Positions 44,378 through 54,810 of a stretch of DNA of 64,000 nucleotides are shown in pieces (positions within the stretch are counted from its first letter, which is position 1; every line of letters starts with the position of its first letter). The DNA comes from Gordonia desulfuricans NBRC 100010 (GTDB lineage Bacteria > Actinomycetota > Actinomycetes > Mycobacteriales > Mycobacteriaceae), in NCBI RefSeq assembly GCF_001485495.1, contig NZ_BCNF01000039.1, positions 36,366 to 100,365 of the forward strand. Direction: 5' to 3'. Made by a program: the position numbers and the translations under genes. The notes beneath the pieces are model-generated. The model was not told the origin of the DNA, did no database searches, and saw nothing but the letters and a program-made list of their open reading frames with translations.

Positions 44378-44425
44378 CGCCGCCGGTTACCCCCCTTGTC
44401 GGGCGTGTAACCGGCGGCGGTTCTG
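44378..44425 (+). terminator. Terminator after sigA
   Basis: CGCCGCCGGTTAC (44378-44390) pairs with GTAACCGGCGGCG (44407-44419), followed by GTTCTGTTGT. Confidence 0.85.
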
Positions 44426-44574
44426 TTGTAACGGGTGAGTGACGACACAACTCTCGGCGCGTCGGAACAATACGAACCGCCCGAACGTCTGACAGAGTGA
44501 GGTTGACGCATCGCCCGGATGTGTCGGCTCTGAAGGAATGGCGCAGAGAGCGCCGGACCGGGACGGAGGAACCA

Positions 44575-44784
44575 ATGCCAGACATCGCGACCACTACCCC
44601 GATCTCCATGCCGCTGACCGCATCTGACCGTTGCGATCGCTGCGGTGCGGCGGCGAAGGTACGTGCCGTGCTTCCCAAGGGCGGCGAACTCCTCTTCTGC
44701 CGACACCACTTCAACGAGCACGAGGCCCGCCTGGTCGAGATGAGCGCCATCGTGCTCGACGACTCGGCCACCGAACTCGTGTGA
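44575..44784 (+). CDS. Small DUF7455-type zinc-binding protein
   Basis: A 69-residue protein with CDRCGAAAKVRAVLP, then LLFCRHHFNEHE: CxxC plus CxHH spacing suits one zinc site. GGAGG precedes the ATG at 44575. The family is widespread in actinobacteria next to sigma-factor genes; function unknown. Flanked by strong terminators on both sides, so transcribed on its own. Confidence 0.85.
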   Translation: MPDIATTTPISMPLTASDRCDRCGAAAKVRAVLPKGGELLFCRHHFNEHEARLVEMSAIVLDDSATELV

Positions 44785-44807
44785 CCACCCCGAACTGACC
44801 CTCTCAG

Positions 44808-44850
44808 CAGCGAAAGACCCGGCGGATCCCATCCGCCGGGTCTTTCGCTG
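44808..44850. terminator. Bidirectional terminator after the DUF7455 gene
   Basis: CAGCGAAAGACCCGGCGGAT pairs with its full complement across a 3-nt loop: a 20-bp perfect stem between convergent genes. Confidence 0.9.
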
Positions 44851-44915
44851 TGTCGGGGCCGGTCACCGTCGGGTGCTCGGTCGTGGCCGCCGGCGTGTGG
44901 CTCGGTCCGGTCTGC

Positions 44916-46640
44916 TCAGCGCCACTCGCGCAGCGCCTGGATGCGCTCGCGCAGTTGCTCGGCCGACGCCAGGGCCGTGGGCGGACCACCGAGCCGGCTG
45001 CGCAGCTCGCTGTGCACCACACCGTGCGGTTTGCCGGTGCGGTGATGGTGCATGGCGACCAGGGTGTTGAGTTCCTTGCGCAGGGCGTGCAGGTTCTCCC
45101 CCGCCGCCCGCGGCGACGCCTCGGCCTTGGGCGCCGGTGTGGGTTCGGCGGAGCGTCGCGCCACCTGGCCGTCCTGACGCTGCCGGAGCAGCTGCTTGAC
45201 CTGGTCGGCGTCGAGCAGGCCGGGCAGGCCCAGATAGTCGGCTTCCTCGTCGCTGCCGGTGAAGGTGGCCGTGCCGAACGACGAGCCGTCGAAGATGACC
45301 TGGTCGAGTTCGGCGTCGGCGTGCAGCGACTCGAAACTCTTCTCCTCCTCGCCGGGCTCGTCCTTCTGCTTGTTGGCCTCGGCGATCAGTGCGTCGTCGA
45401 GTCCGTCGCTCTCCCGGTGCGGCTTGCCGAGCACGTGATCGCGTTCGGCCTCCATCTGGCTGGCGAGGTCGAGCAGCACCGGCACCGACGGCAGGAACAC
45501 GCTGGCGGTCTCACCCGGCCGGCGCGACCGCACGAACCGGCCGATGGCCTGTGCGAAGAACAGCGGGGTGGACGAGCTGGTGGCGTACACGCCCACGGCC
45601 AGGCGGGGCACGTCGACGCCCTCGGACACCATGCGCACCGCGACCATCCACTCGTCGTCGGACGCCGAGAACTCGGCGATCCTCGACGACGCCTTCGGGT
45701 CGTCGGAGAGCACCACCGTGGGGGCCTTGCCGGAGATCGCGGTGATCAGTTCGGCGTAGTCGCGGGCGACGGTCTGGTCGGTGGCGATCACCAGCGCCCC
45801 GGCATCGGGCATGCCGCCGGCACGCAGCTGCCGCAGCCGGGTGTGCGCGGCCTGCAGCACCGACGGGATCCAGTCGCCGTGCGGGTCCAGGGCGGTGCGC
45901 CAGGCACGGCTGGTGTGCTCGGCGGACAGGGGTTCGCCGAGCCTGGCGGTGAACTCCTCCCCCGCGCTGTTGCGCCAGCTGGCCTGCCCCGAGTACGCCA
46001 GGAACACCACCGGCCGGACCACGCCGTCGCGCAGTGCGTCGGCGTAGCCGTAGGTGTGGTCGGCGCGCGAGCGCATCGCCCCGCCCGGTTCGGGCTCGTA
46101 GGTGACGAACGGGATGGGCGAGTCGTCGGAACGGAACGGCGTACCGGTCAGCGCCAGCCGGCGTTCGGCGTCGTCGAAGGCCTCGCGGATCGCCTCACCC
46201 CAGGACTTCGCGTCACCGCCGTGATGGATCTCGTCGAGGATGACCAGGGTGCGGCGACGTTCGGTACGCACCCGGTGCCGGGTGGGATGCGCGGCGACCT
46301 GCGCGTAGGTCAGGGCCACCCCGTGGAAGTCGGTGCTGGTCTGACCGGTGGAGTTGCGGAAGTTGGAGTCGAGCTGGATGCCGACGCGGGCGGCGGCCTC
46401 GGCCCACTGGTGTTTGAGGTGTTCGGTCGGGGTGACCACGGCGATCTGCTCGACGGTGCGATCGTCGAGGAGTTCGCGCGCCACGCGCAGGCCGAAGGTG
46501 GTCTTACCGGCACCCGGGGTGGCGACCGCGAGGAAGTCCTTGGGGGCGGTCGCGAGGTAGCGGGTCAGGGCGCGCCGCTGCCAGGCGCGGAGCGGCGGAC
46601 CTGCGGTGGCAGCAGAGACGACGTCTTCGGCAGAGGTCAC
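44916..46640 (-). CDS. DEAD/DEAH-box helicase
   Basis: A 574-residue superfamily 2 helicase with motif I ATPGAGKTTF, Ia VVTPTEHL, II LDEIHHG, III ALTGTPFRSD, and in the second half VRMVSEGVDVPRL (V) and QAIGRFVRSRR (VI). It resembles the type III restriction/RAD25-like group and may work in DNA repair or RNA turnover; I cannot say which. The last 150 residues are charged, with EPGEEEKSFESL. I start at the GTG at 46640 (GGAG 11 nt upstream); the frame is open 31 codons further. Confidence 0.85.
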   Translation of the reverse strand: MTSAEDVVSAATAGPPLRAWQRRALTRYLATAPKDFLAVATPGAGKTTFGLRVARELLDDRTVEQIAVVTPTEHLKHQWAEAAARVGIQLDSNFRNSTGQTSTDFHGVALTYAQVAAHPTRHRVRTERRRTLVILDEIHHGGDAKSWGEAIREAFDDAERRLALTGTPFRSDDSPIPFVTYEPEPGGAMRSRADHTYGYADALRDGVVRPVVFLAYSGQASWRNSAGEEFTARLGEPLSAEHTSRAWRTALDPHGDWIPSVLQAAHTRLRQLRAGGMPDAGALVIATDQTVARDYAELITAISGKAPTVVLSDDPKASSRIAEFSASDDEWMVAVRMVSEGVDVPRLAVGVYATSSSTPLFFAQAIGRFVRSRRPGETASVFLPSVPVLLDLASQMEAERDHVLGKPHRESDGLDDALIAEANKQKDEPGEEEKSFESLHADAELDQVIFDGSSFGTATFTGSDEEADYLGLPGLLDADQVKQLLRQRQDGQVARRSAEPTPAPKAEASPRAAGENLHALRKELNTLVAMHHHRTGKPHGVVHSELRSRLGGPPTALASAEQLRERIQALREWR

Positions 46641-46936
46641 TGGGGTACTGACTCCGTGTTCGCATGAGAGGAGGCTGGTCGCGCCGCGGGGCGAGAACGA
46701 GGTCGCGGCGCAGGGACGCCCGGTGCAGCGCATCGAGCCTCGATCATGCTACCGATCCGTGCCGACAACGGCGTCGGCGACACATGCGGTCCGGGACACA
46801 CCGCCGTGACACACCAGGTGACAGGGGTATCGCACCGGCGTCGGCCGGGATCAGGAATGCTGTACCCATCAGCACACCACACCGCAACCCGGTCCCCCTG
46901 CCGCCCGACGACCATCGGCCGTCCGGGGATGCACCG

Positions 46937-48106
46937 GTGTCCGACGACGCGGTGACCGATGCCCTGCCGTCCGGCCGGTCCGCCGCCGGGCAGCCCCCGC
47001 ACGCCGGCGACGGGTCGCCGGACCGTCCGTCCGGGCACGCCTCACCGGCGGAGGATCGTCCGCCGGGACCGGAAGGGAAGCCCCTGCCGGTCTGGCGCAA
47101 CATCCATCGACTGGTGTGGCGCACCATCGTGAAGTCGTGGGACGACGGCATCGTCGGCTGGGCCGCCCAGGCCGCCTTCTGGCAGGCGCTGTCGTTGCCA
47201 CCGCTGCTGCTGGGGGTGTTGGGCTCGGTCGGCTACCTCGCCGGCTGGTTCGGACCGGACACGGTCAACGTGATCTCCGACCGCATCATCTCCTTCGCCG
47301 ACCGCACCTTCTCGGCGAGCGTCGTCGACGACCTGATCAAACCGACCGTCGACAACGTCCTCGGCCGTGGCCGGGTGGGCGTCATCTCGGTGGGCTTCTT
47401 GCTGTCGCTGTGGGCCGGGTCGTCGGCGGTGTCGTGTTTCGTCGCCTCGATCGTTCGGGCCCACGATCAGCACGAGGTGCGCAATCCGGTGTGGCAGCGG
47501 ATCTTCGCGCTGCTGCTGTATGTGGTGTTCCTGGCGGTGGCGGTCCCGCTGCTACCGCTGGTGGCGCTGGGACCGGACTATCTGCGCCAGATCGTCCCGG
47601 ACTCGTGGGACCCGATCGTCAGCCAGCTCATCGCGTTCGGCTACTTCCCGTTCGTCGCGGTGCTGATGCTGCTCGTGCTGACCACGCTCTACCACCTCGC
47701 GCTGCCCAATCCGCTGCCGTGGCATCGACTGGTGGGCGGGGCGATCGTGGCCGGGGTGTTCTTCTGGATCGCCAGCTACATCCTGCGTATCTATCTGGCG
47801 CAGATCGTGCGGGCCGGCTACTCCTACGGCGCGCTCGCGACGCCGATCGCCTTCTTGCTGTTCGCGTTCTTCCTCGGCTTCGCGATCGTGATCGGCGCCG
47901 AGTTCAACGCCGCACTGCAGTCGATGTGGCCGGCCAAACCGACGATGACGGTGCAGGTGCGCGAGTGGGTGACCACGCAGACCGCGGAGGTGACCGAGCA
48001 GCTCAAGACGCTGCCCGAACGCCTGTCCAGCGGTCCGATCAGCCGGCGCCGGCGGGCCGACGACGAGCAGGATGCCGACGACCCGGCCGATCACCGACCG
48101 GACTGA
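46937..48106 (+). CDS. YihY/BrkB family membrane protein
   Basis: A 389-residue protein with a disordered N-terminus, six membrane segments between residues about 65 and 325, and the YihY signature ALPNPLPWHRLVGGAIVAG. The C-terminus is charged (RRRRADDEQD). Function unsettled: the family was once called ribonuclease BN in error. GTG at 46937 with GGGGATG upstream. Corresponds to Rv2707. Confidence 0.85.
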   Translation: MSDDAVTDALPSGRSAAGQPPHAGDGSPDRPSGHASPAEDRPPGPEGKPLPVWRNIHRLVWRTIVKSWDDGIVGWAAQAAFWQALSLPPLLLGVLGSVGYLAGWFGPDTVNVISDRIISFADRTFSASVVDDLIKPTVDNVLGRGRVGVISVGFLLSLWAGSSAVSCFVASIVRAHDQHEVRNPVWQRIFALLLYVVFLAVAVPLLPLVALGPDYLRQIVPDSWDPIVSQLIAFGYFPFVAVLMLLVLTTLYHLALPNPLPWHRLVGGAIVAGVFFWIASYILRIYLAQIVRAGYSYGALATPIAFLLFAFFLGFAIVIGAEFNAALQSMWPAKPTMTVQVREWVTTQTAEVTEQLKTLPERLSSGPISRRRRADDEQDADDPADHRPD

Positions 48107-48131
48107 GCGGGACCGACCGGACCGACCGGCA

Positions 48132-48407
48132 CTAGTCCTTGCGCATGCGCTTGTAGATCTTCTTGCACTTCGGGCACACCGGCGAGCCGGGCTTGGCGGC
48201 ACGGGTCACCGGGAAGGTCTCGCCGCAGAGGGCGACGACATGGTTGCCCATGACGGCGCTCTCGGCGATCTTGTCCTTCTTGACGTAGTGGAAGAACTTG
48301 GGCCGATCGTCGTCGGAGTGGTCGGTCGCGTCGGCGTCCGGCCGCTCGTCGGTCTTGGTGTCGGACCACTCGTCGAGGTCGGGCCGCTCGATGGTTTCGG
48401 TAGACAT
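48132..48407 (-). CDS. DUF3039 family protein
   Basis: A 91-residue protein: acidic first 35 residues, then HYVKKDKIAESAVMGNHVVALCGETF and VCPKCKKIYKRMR, which gives three Cys for a likely zinc site. A small conserved actinobacterial family (Rv2708c). Two close ATG codons (48416, 48407); GGAGG lies between them, which favours the inner one although the spacing is short. Confidence 0.88.
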   Translation of the reverse strand: MSTETIERPDLDEWSDTKTDERPDADATDHSDDDRPKFFHYVKKDKIAESAVMGNHVVALCGETFPVTRAAKPGSPVCPKCKKIYKRMRKD

Positions 48408-48495
48408 GTCCTCCATTGTGCGTCACCACACCGGGCTCCGACGACCCCGTCGACCCGCCTGTGCTTTACGCCCCCAGAAGTGGGACAGTGGAGAT

Positions 48496-49137
48496 ATGGG
48501 TGAACAGGATTCTCCGACCGGCCGGTCCACACGGGAACACGGTGGGTCCGACGCCTTCCTGATCACCGGCGCTCCCCAACCCTACGACGAGCAGCACCGC
48601 GCACGGGTTCGGAAGTACCTGATCCTGATGGCGTTCCGGGTGCCCGCCCTGATCATCGCCGGCATCGTCTACAGCTCCACCGGTTCGGGACTGCTCGCGC
48701 TGGCGATCATCGCCGCGTCGATCCCCCTGCCGTGGATCGCGGTGCTCATCGCCAACGACCGCCCGCCCCGCAAACGCGGTGAGCACCCCAACTACATGCA
48801 CGGACCGGAGCACGATGTGCTGGGCCCGGCATCGCTCGGCGCGACGTTCCGGGTGATCGACACGAACGCCACCTACTCCGACGGCACCACTCCCGGCGGC
48901 TCCGCCGACACCGACTCGACCCGTGCCGACTCCACCCGCGCCGACTCCACCCGGGCCGACTCCACCCGGACCGACTCCACCGGCACCGGCACGTCCGGAT
49001 CGGTCCCGACGGGTTCGCCCACCGCCGGCGACCGGACCCGCGATCCCCGCACCGTCGACTCACACACGGTCGACCCGCACCCGGTCGACCCGCACCCGGT
49101 CGACTCCCATACCGCGGAGGGCTCCGGCGGCGCCTGA
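48496..49137 (+). CDS. DUF3099 family membrane protein with a repetitive tail
   Basis: A 213-residue protein. Residues 20-95 are the DUF3099 domain: FLITGAPQPYDEQHRARVRKYL then two membrane segments. Residues 96-135 lead to a tail made of two short tandem arrays: ADSTR-type pentapeptides (about five, 15-nt units at 48905-48980) and VDPHP/VDSHT pentapeptides (about four, 49060-49125). Such tails vary quickly in length. The ATG at 48496 follows GTGGAG. Corresponds to Rv2709. Confidence 0.85.
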   Translation: MGEQDSPTGRSTREHGGSDAFLITGAPQPYDEQHRARVRKYLILMAFRVPALIIAGIVYSSTGSGLLALAIIAASIPLPWIAVLIANDRPPRKRGEHPNYMHGPEHDVLGPASLGATFRVIDTNATYSDGTTPGGSADTDSTRADSTRADSTRADSTRTDSTGTGTSGSVPTGSPTAGDRTRDPRTVDSHTVDPHPVDPHPVDSHTAEGSGGA

Positions 49138-49254
49138 TCGCCCGGGTTCCACCCAGGGGATCATCTCAGGAACTTCTCAGACGATCTTCTCCGGCCGAGC
49201 GGGATATCCGCAGGCCACAGGCATTCATCCCGGTTCCCGTACCGGGGAACCCCC

Positions 49255-49281
49255 GGGAACTTTCCCACCCTGACCCGCGTT
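49255..49281 (+). promoter_or_regulatory. ECF-type (SigE/SigH-like) promoter of sigB
   Basis: GGGAAC (49255-49260), 17-nt spacer, CGTT (49278-49281), starting about 30 nt before the sigB ribosome-binding site. This is the GGAAC/CGTT pattern of the stress sigma factors SigE and SigH, which are known to control sigB in M. tuberculosis. Confidence 0.65.
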
Positions 49282-49315
49282 GGACGAAGTGAACGCACTC
49301 AAGTCAGGAGGCCGA

Positions 49316-50335
<1,020 letters not shown>

Positions 50336-50357
50336 CCCGCCGGTTCCCTTCGACCCA

Positions 50358-50393
50358 CTGACCCCGTCGGCGTTCCCACGCCGGCGGGGTCAG
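50358..50393 (+). terminator. Terminator after sigB
   Basis: CTGACCCCGTCGGCGT and its near complement form a long stem (50358-50393), one G-T mismatch, followed by TGCTGTC. Confidence 0.8.
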
Positions 50394-50471
50394 TGCTGTC
50401 GGGGTGCAGTTTCTCCGTTGCGGTGACCTCGAAGAACCCCAGGACGCGACACCACCAGCCGCCGATCGAGC

Positions 50472-50693
50472 CACCTACGCTGATCGAGCCGACGAGGAGC
50501 GCAGCGACAAGTCGTGTCGAGATCTCCGCAGGCCGAACACGACAGGTGACCACCTCCGAGGTGGTCATCGACACCGGCACCCCTCACATGGGGTTCTTCG
50601 TGGGCGCGATCACCTACGCTGATCGAGCCGACGAGGAGCGCAGCGACAAGTCGTGTCGAGATCCCCGCACGCCGAACACGACAGGCGACCACC
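50472..50693. repeat. Interspersed repeat block R3: two 83-bp direct copies
   Basis: An 83-bp unit starting CACCTACGCTGATCGAGCC and including GACGAGGAGCGCAGCGACAA lies at 50472-50554 and again at 50611-50693, 139 bp apart. Its core GAGCCGACGAGGAGCGCA is shared with block R2. A GACCACC-TCC-GAGGTGGTC hairpin lies between the copies. The 50394-50729 gap holds no gene. Confidence 0.85.
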
Positions 50694-50729
50694 CGATCGA
50701 CCCCGGCCGCGCCGGGGCCGCACCGGGGG

Positions 50730-53570
50730 TCAGGCCAGTCGTCGTGGTCCGGTGTCGGCCTTGTTCGGCACCGGACCGATCCGGATCTGGGCGTGGAGCA
50801 CCGCGGCGGTCTCGGTGGACACCAGGATCGGGTCGAGGTGGACCTCGCGGATCTCGGGGATGTCGTCGACGAGTGCCGAGATGCGTCGCAGCAGGTCGAC
50901 CAACGCCTCCTTGTCGGCGGGATGCTCGCCTCGGTACCCGTCGAGCAGCGGCGCCGAACGCGGTGCGGTGACGAGGTCGGCGGCGTCCCGGTCCGACAGC
51001 GGGATGGCCCGGAACGCACGGTCGCCGAGCAGGTCGAAGGTGCTGCCCGACAACCCGAACGAGATGATCGGACCGAACGACGTGTCGTCACGCATGGTGA
51101 TGACGGTGCCGATCCCCTTGGGCGCCATCTTCTGCACGTGGAGTACCGGGTCGCCGGTCAGCTCGATGAGTTCGGCGAAGGCACCGACCACCGCGGTCGG
51201 GTCGGGCAGGTCCAGACGCGCACCCTCACGGTCGATCCGGCCACGCCACCCGGCCGAGGTGGCCTTGACCGCCACCGGGAACCCGAGTTCGCGGGCGGCC
51301 GCCGACGCCTCGTGCAGGGTCCGGACCTCGCGGAAGGGCACGATCTCGATGCCGTACCAGGCCAGCAGCCGGGCCGCCTCGAGATGCCCGAGGACCTTGC
51401 CGGGCTCGTCGGTCTCCTCGACGTCCTGCAGGTCGGCCATCTTCTCCCGCACGAACATCCGGGCCGCGGCGGGGTCGAGGCCGGCGGGCCGGACCACCGA
51501 GGACTCGGGCTGGCCACGCCAGCGCGCGTACGCCCACGAGTGGGCCAGGGCCGCGGCCGCGCGTTCGGGACTCGAATACGACGGGATCGATCCCCGTGCG
51601 GGCAGACCGTTGGGGCCGGGCCGCATCAGACCCTGCGGGATGCCCTCGACGGCGAGGAAGGTGGTCACGATCGGCTTGGGGCCGTCGGCGTCGGGGGTGT
51701 TGGCCGCCGCCATCAGGGCGCGCGCATGCCAGTCGGCGTCCACGGCGACCGGGGGCACGAAGACCACGATGATCGCGTCGACCTCGGGCGCGGCCATCGC
51801 CGCGGCGACCGCGGACTCGAACTCCTCCTCCGATGCACCGGCGCCGAGATCGACGGTGTCGATCACCTCGAGCCCTCGACTGCGGGCGGTGTCGGCGGCG
51901 ATGCTGCCGATCACCGAGGAGTTCCCGATGATCCGGGTGCGCGGGCCCCGCGGCAACGGCTGGTAGGCGAAGATCGTCGCGCAGTCGAACAGTTCGGGGA
52001 TGGTGTCGACCTGGATGACGCCGGCCTGCTCGAGCACCATCTGCGCGATCCGGTCGTCGAGCGTGGCCGCCGCCGATCGGGCCGCGCGCGCCGGGGTGAG
52101 CGCCCCGCGACCGGACTTCACCGCGACGATCGGCTTGGACCGCGATACCCGCTGGGCGATCCGGGAGAACTTGCGCGGGTTACCGAAGCTCTCCAGGTAC
52201 AGCAGGATGACATCGGTGGCGGCGTCGGTGTCCCAGTACTGCAGCAGGTCGTTGCCGGAGACGTCGGCGCGGTTGCCTGCGGAGACGAAGGTCGACAGCC
52301 CGATCTGACGGCGCGCGGCGGTGTCGAGGATGGCGATCCCGAGGGCGCCGGACTGGCAGAAGAAGCCGACGCGGCCGTCTGCCGGGATGCGCGGTGCCAG
52401 GGTCGCGTTGAGGGCGGTCTCGGGGTCGTTGTTGGCGACGCCGAGCGCGTTGGGTCCGACCAGCCGCATGCCGTGGGCACGGACCTGTTCGAGGAGCCGG
52501 CGTTCGCTGGCCAGCCCGGCCTCGCTGCTCTCGCCGAAACCGGCGGACACGATCACCAGGGTGCGCACCCCTTTGACCAGGCAGTCGTCGAGGACGGCGT
52601 CGACCATCGGCGCGGGCACAGCGACCACGGCCAGATCGACCGGGTCGGGGATGTCGCGGACGGTCTCGTAGGCGCGGATACCGCGCACCGACGGCGGACG
52701 TTCACGCGTCTGCCGCCGCGGGTTGCCGTGTACCGCGGCGTGACGGGCCGGTACCTTGGCCGCCGCGGCGTCGTCGGCCTCCTCGGCGGGATGGGCGGGC
52801 CCGTTGACCGGGAAGACCGGTCCGGCGAAACCTCCGGCGAGGATGTTGGCCAGCAGGGTGTTGCCGACCTTCTTGGGGTCGCGGGAGGCACCGATCACGG
52901 CCACCGAGGTGGGCCGCAGCAGGTTGGCGACGCTGCGCGCCTCGGAGGCGCGCTCACGGGCGTTGCGCACCGACAGCAACGCCTCGGTGGGGTCGATCAG
53001 GAACTCGACGTGCACGGTGGCACCGTCGAAGGCCCGGGAGATCTGGTATCCGGCGTCGCGGAAGACCGCCACCATGTTGGGGTTCTCGCTGAGCACCTCC
53101 GCCTCGAACCGGGTGAACCCGTTCTCGGCGGCCGCACCGGCGAGGTGTTCGAGCAGGACCGGCCCGAGACCACGGCCCTGGTGGTCGTCGGCGACGACGA
53201 AGGCCACCTCCGCCGACTCGGGCTTGCCGTCCATCGACAGGCCCTCGTAGATACCGATCGCGATGATCTCGCCACCGAGCACCGCGACGAGGGCGACCCG
53301 CTGGTTGTGGTCGACGGTGGTCATCCGCACCACCTCGCGGGGCGGCAGCGTCGGGGTGGGCCCGAAGTAGCGCATGTAGCGGGTGCGCTCGCTGAGGCCG
53401 GCGTGGAACCGCACCACCCGGTCGGCGTCGTCGGGGACGATCGGCCGCAGGTGCACCACACCGCCGTCGGAGGCCAGCACGTCGGCGATCCAGTGCCGCG
53501 GGTAGTCCCAGGGACCTCGGGGGGTCGCCTCGTCCGTACCGGCGATCGGGGATGCCTGCTGGTCAGTCAC
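50730..53570 (-). CDS. Fused GNAT acetyltransferase and NDP-forming acyl-CoA synthetase-like protein (Pat type)
   Basis: A 946-residue protein. Residues about 35-195 are a GNAT domain (HLRPIVPDDADR, AEVAFVVADDHQGRGLGPVLLEHL). Then comes the CoA-binding domain (SVAVIGASRDPKKVGNTLL), two CoA-ligase-like domains (FVSAGNRADVSGNDLLQYW) and an ATP-grasp domain (FPVAVKATSAGW, VLHVQKMAPKG). This architecture is that of protein lysine acetyltransferases (Pat) such as Salmonella Pat and Streptomyces homologues, which shut down acetyl-CoA synthetase by acetylation. Its GTG overlaps the AcuC deacetylase stop by 8 nt, so acetylase and deacetylase are made together. No cAMP-binding domain is present, unlike mycobacterial Pat. 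Confidence 0.9.
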   Translation of the reverse strand: MTDQQASPIAGTDEATPRGPWDYPRHWIADVLASDGGVVHLRPIVPDDADRVVRFHAGLSERTRYMRYFGPTPTLPPREVVRMTTVDHNQRVALVAVLGGEIIAIGIYEGLSMDGKPESAEVAFVVADDHQGRGLGPVLLEHLAGAAAENGFTRFEAEVLSENPNMVAVFRDAGYQISRAFDGATVHVEFLIDPTEALLSVRNARERASEARSVANLLRPTSVAVIGASRDPKKVGNTLLANILAGGFAGPVFPVNGPAHPAEEADDAAAAKVPARHAAVHGNPRRQTRERPPSVRGIRAYETVRDIPDPVDLAVVAVPAPMVDAVLDDCLVKGVRTLVIVSAGFGESSEAGLASERRLLEQVRAHGMRLVGPNALGVANNDPETALNATLAPRIPADGRVGFFCQSGALGIAILDTAARRQIGLSTFVSAGNRADVSGNDLLQYWDTDAATDVILLYLESFGNPRKFSRIAQRVSRSKPIVAVKSGRGALTPARAARSAAATLDDRIAQMVLEQAGVIQVDTIPELFDCATIFAYQPLPRGPRTRIIGNSSVIGSIAADTARSRGLEVIDTVDLGAGASEEEFESAVAAAMAAPEVDAIIVVFVPPVAVDADWHARALMAAANTPDADGPKPIVTTFLAVEGIPQGLMRPGPNGLPARGSIPSYSSPERAAAALAHSWAYARWRGQPESSVVRPAGLDPAAARMFVREKMADLQDVEETDEPGKVLGHLEAARLLAWYGIEIVPFREVRTLHEASAAARELGFPVAVKATSAGWRGRIDREGARLDLPDPTAVVGAFAELIELTGDPVLHVQKMAPKGIGTVITMRDDTSFGPIISFGLSGSTFDLLGDRAFRAIPLSDRDAADLVTAPRSAPLLDGYRGEHPADKEALVDLLRRISALVDDIPEIREVHLDPILVSTETAAVLHAQIRIGPVPNKADTGPRRLA

Positions 53571-54810
53571 GGGGGTCCTCCGGGTCGAGTCCGTGTAGGG
53601 GAAGAACGGCCTTGCGCGTAGCCATGATCGCACGGTCGGTCTGCCGCAGGGCCGACTCGGCGACCCCGTCCGGCGGCTGCTGGCCCGTATCGCCGTCCCA
53701 GGCGGGATAATTCACGTCCGCGCCCGTGTCCCCCATCACCGTCTCGGGTGGCCGCGCATAGTCCGAATGCACCTGAGTGGAGATCTGTTCTGCTGTGGCA
53801 CACCATGTTTCGTCGATCTGGGTGGTGACGTCGACATCCTTGTCCAGAACCACACCGATCATGTGTGACCAGGATCGCGGTACGACGTTCACCACGCCGT
53901 AACCGCCGCCACCGACGACGATCCACCTTCCCTCACAGTGTTTCTCGGCGAGCTCACGCATCGCGATCATCGCCTCCCGCTGCCCGTCGACGGTCAGCGA
54001 CAGATCGGTCAGCGGGTCGGCCCGGTGCGAGTCGGCACCGCACTGGCTGATCAGGATCTGCGGCCGGAACGCCGCGATCACCGACGGGACCACCGCATGG
54101 AATCCGCGTAGCCACATCCGGTCCGAGGTGTCCGGCATGAACGGCAGGTTGACCGCGGTGCCCTGCGCGTCGCCGTCACCGACCTCGATGGGCCATCCGG
54201 TGCCGGGCCAGAGGGTGGCCGGATGCTGGTGCAGCGAGACCGTCAGCACCCTCGGATCGGCGGCGAACTCCACCTGGACACCGTCGCCGTGGTGGGCGTC
54301 GATGTCGATGTAGGCGATGCGGTCGTAGCCCTGCTCGAGCAGCCACCGGATGGCCACCGCGCAGTCGTTGTAGATACAGAACCCGGCGGCGCGTGACTTC
54401 ATCGCGTGGTGCATGCCGCCGCCGATGTTCACCGCCCGCCGCACCGACCCGGAGTGCACCGCCTGCGCCGCGGCGAGGGTGCCGCCGACGAGCAGCCGGG
54501 CCGCCTCGTGCATACCGTCGAACACCGGGTTGTCGCTGTCGCCGAGGCCGAACAGCCGCTCGAGCAGCGGCCCCGACAGCGAGGCCATACCGGACCCGAC
54601 CGCTCGCACCGCGTCGATGTAGTCGCGCGAGTGCACGACGGTCAGGGCGTCGTCGTCGATCTGCAACGGCGGGGTGAGGTCGACGTCGTCGAGGATGCCC
54701 AGACTCTGTGCCAGGGTCATCGTCAGCGCCAGCCGCACCGGGTTCATCGGGTGGGAATGTGCCCACCGGTAGGACAGAAAGTCCTCACTCCAGATCACTG
54801 CGGCGTTCAT
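53563..54810 (-). CDS. acuC: Acetoin utilization protein AcuC (class I deacetylase)
   Basis: A 415-residue zinc deacetylase of the histone-deacetylase family: HPMNPVRLALT, GGGMHHAMKSRAAGFCIYND (catalytic His pair), DIDAHHGDGVQ (metal site) and the Asp in ISQCGADSHRADPL. In Bacillus AcuC reactivates acetylated acetyl-CoA synthetase. Immediately upstream of, and overlapping, the Pat-type acetylase gene. Confidence 0.92.
   Translation of the reverse strand: MNAAVIWSEDFLSYRWAHSHPMNPVRLALTMTLAQSLGILDDVDLTPPLQIDDDALTVVHSRDYIDAVRAVGSGMASLSGPLLERLFGLGDSDNPVFDGMHEAARLLVGGTLAAAQAVHSGSVRRAVNIGGGMHHAMKSRAAGFCIYNDCAVAIRWLLEQGYDRIAYIDIDAHHGDGVQVEFAADPRVLTVSLHQHPATLWPGTGWPIEVGDGDAQGTAVNLPFMPDTSDRMWLRGFHAVVPSVIAAFRPQILISQCGADSHRADPLTDLSLTVDGQREAMIAMRELAEKHCEGRWIVVGGGGYGVVNVVPRSWSHMIGVVLDKDVDVTTQIDETWCATAEQISTQVHSDYARPPETVMGDTGADVNYPAWDGDTGQQPPDGVAESALRQTDRAIMATRKAVLPLHGLDPEDPRD

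Noticed and set aside
48905..49125. Non-coding tandem repeat
   Set aside because: The 15-nt period keeps the reading frame of the DUF3099 gene and encodes regular pentapeptides.
50793..53621. A 942-codon open frame opposite the Pat-type gene
   Set aside because: Composition is Gly/Arg/His/Asp with no motif; the minus-strand frame carries GNAT, CoA-binding and ATP-grasp motifs.
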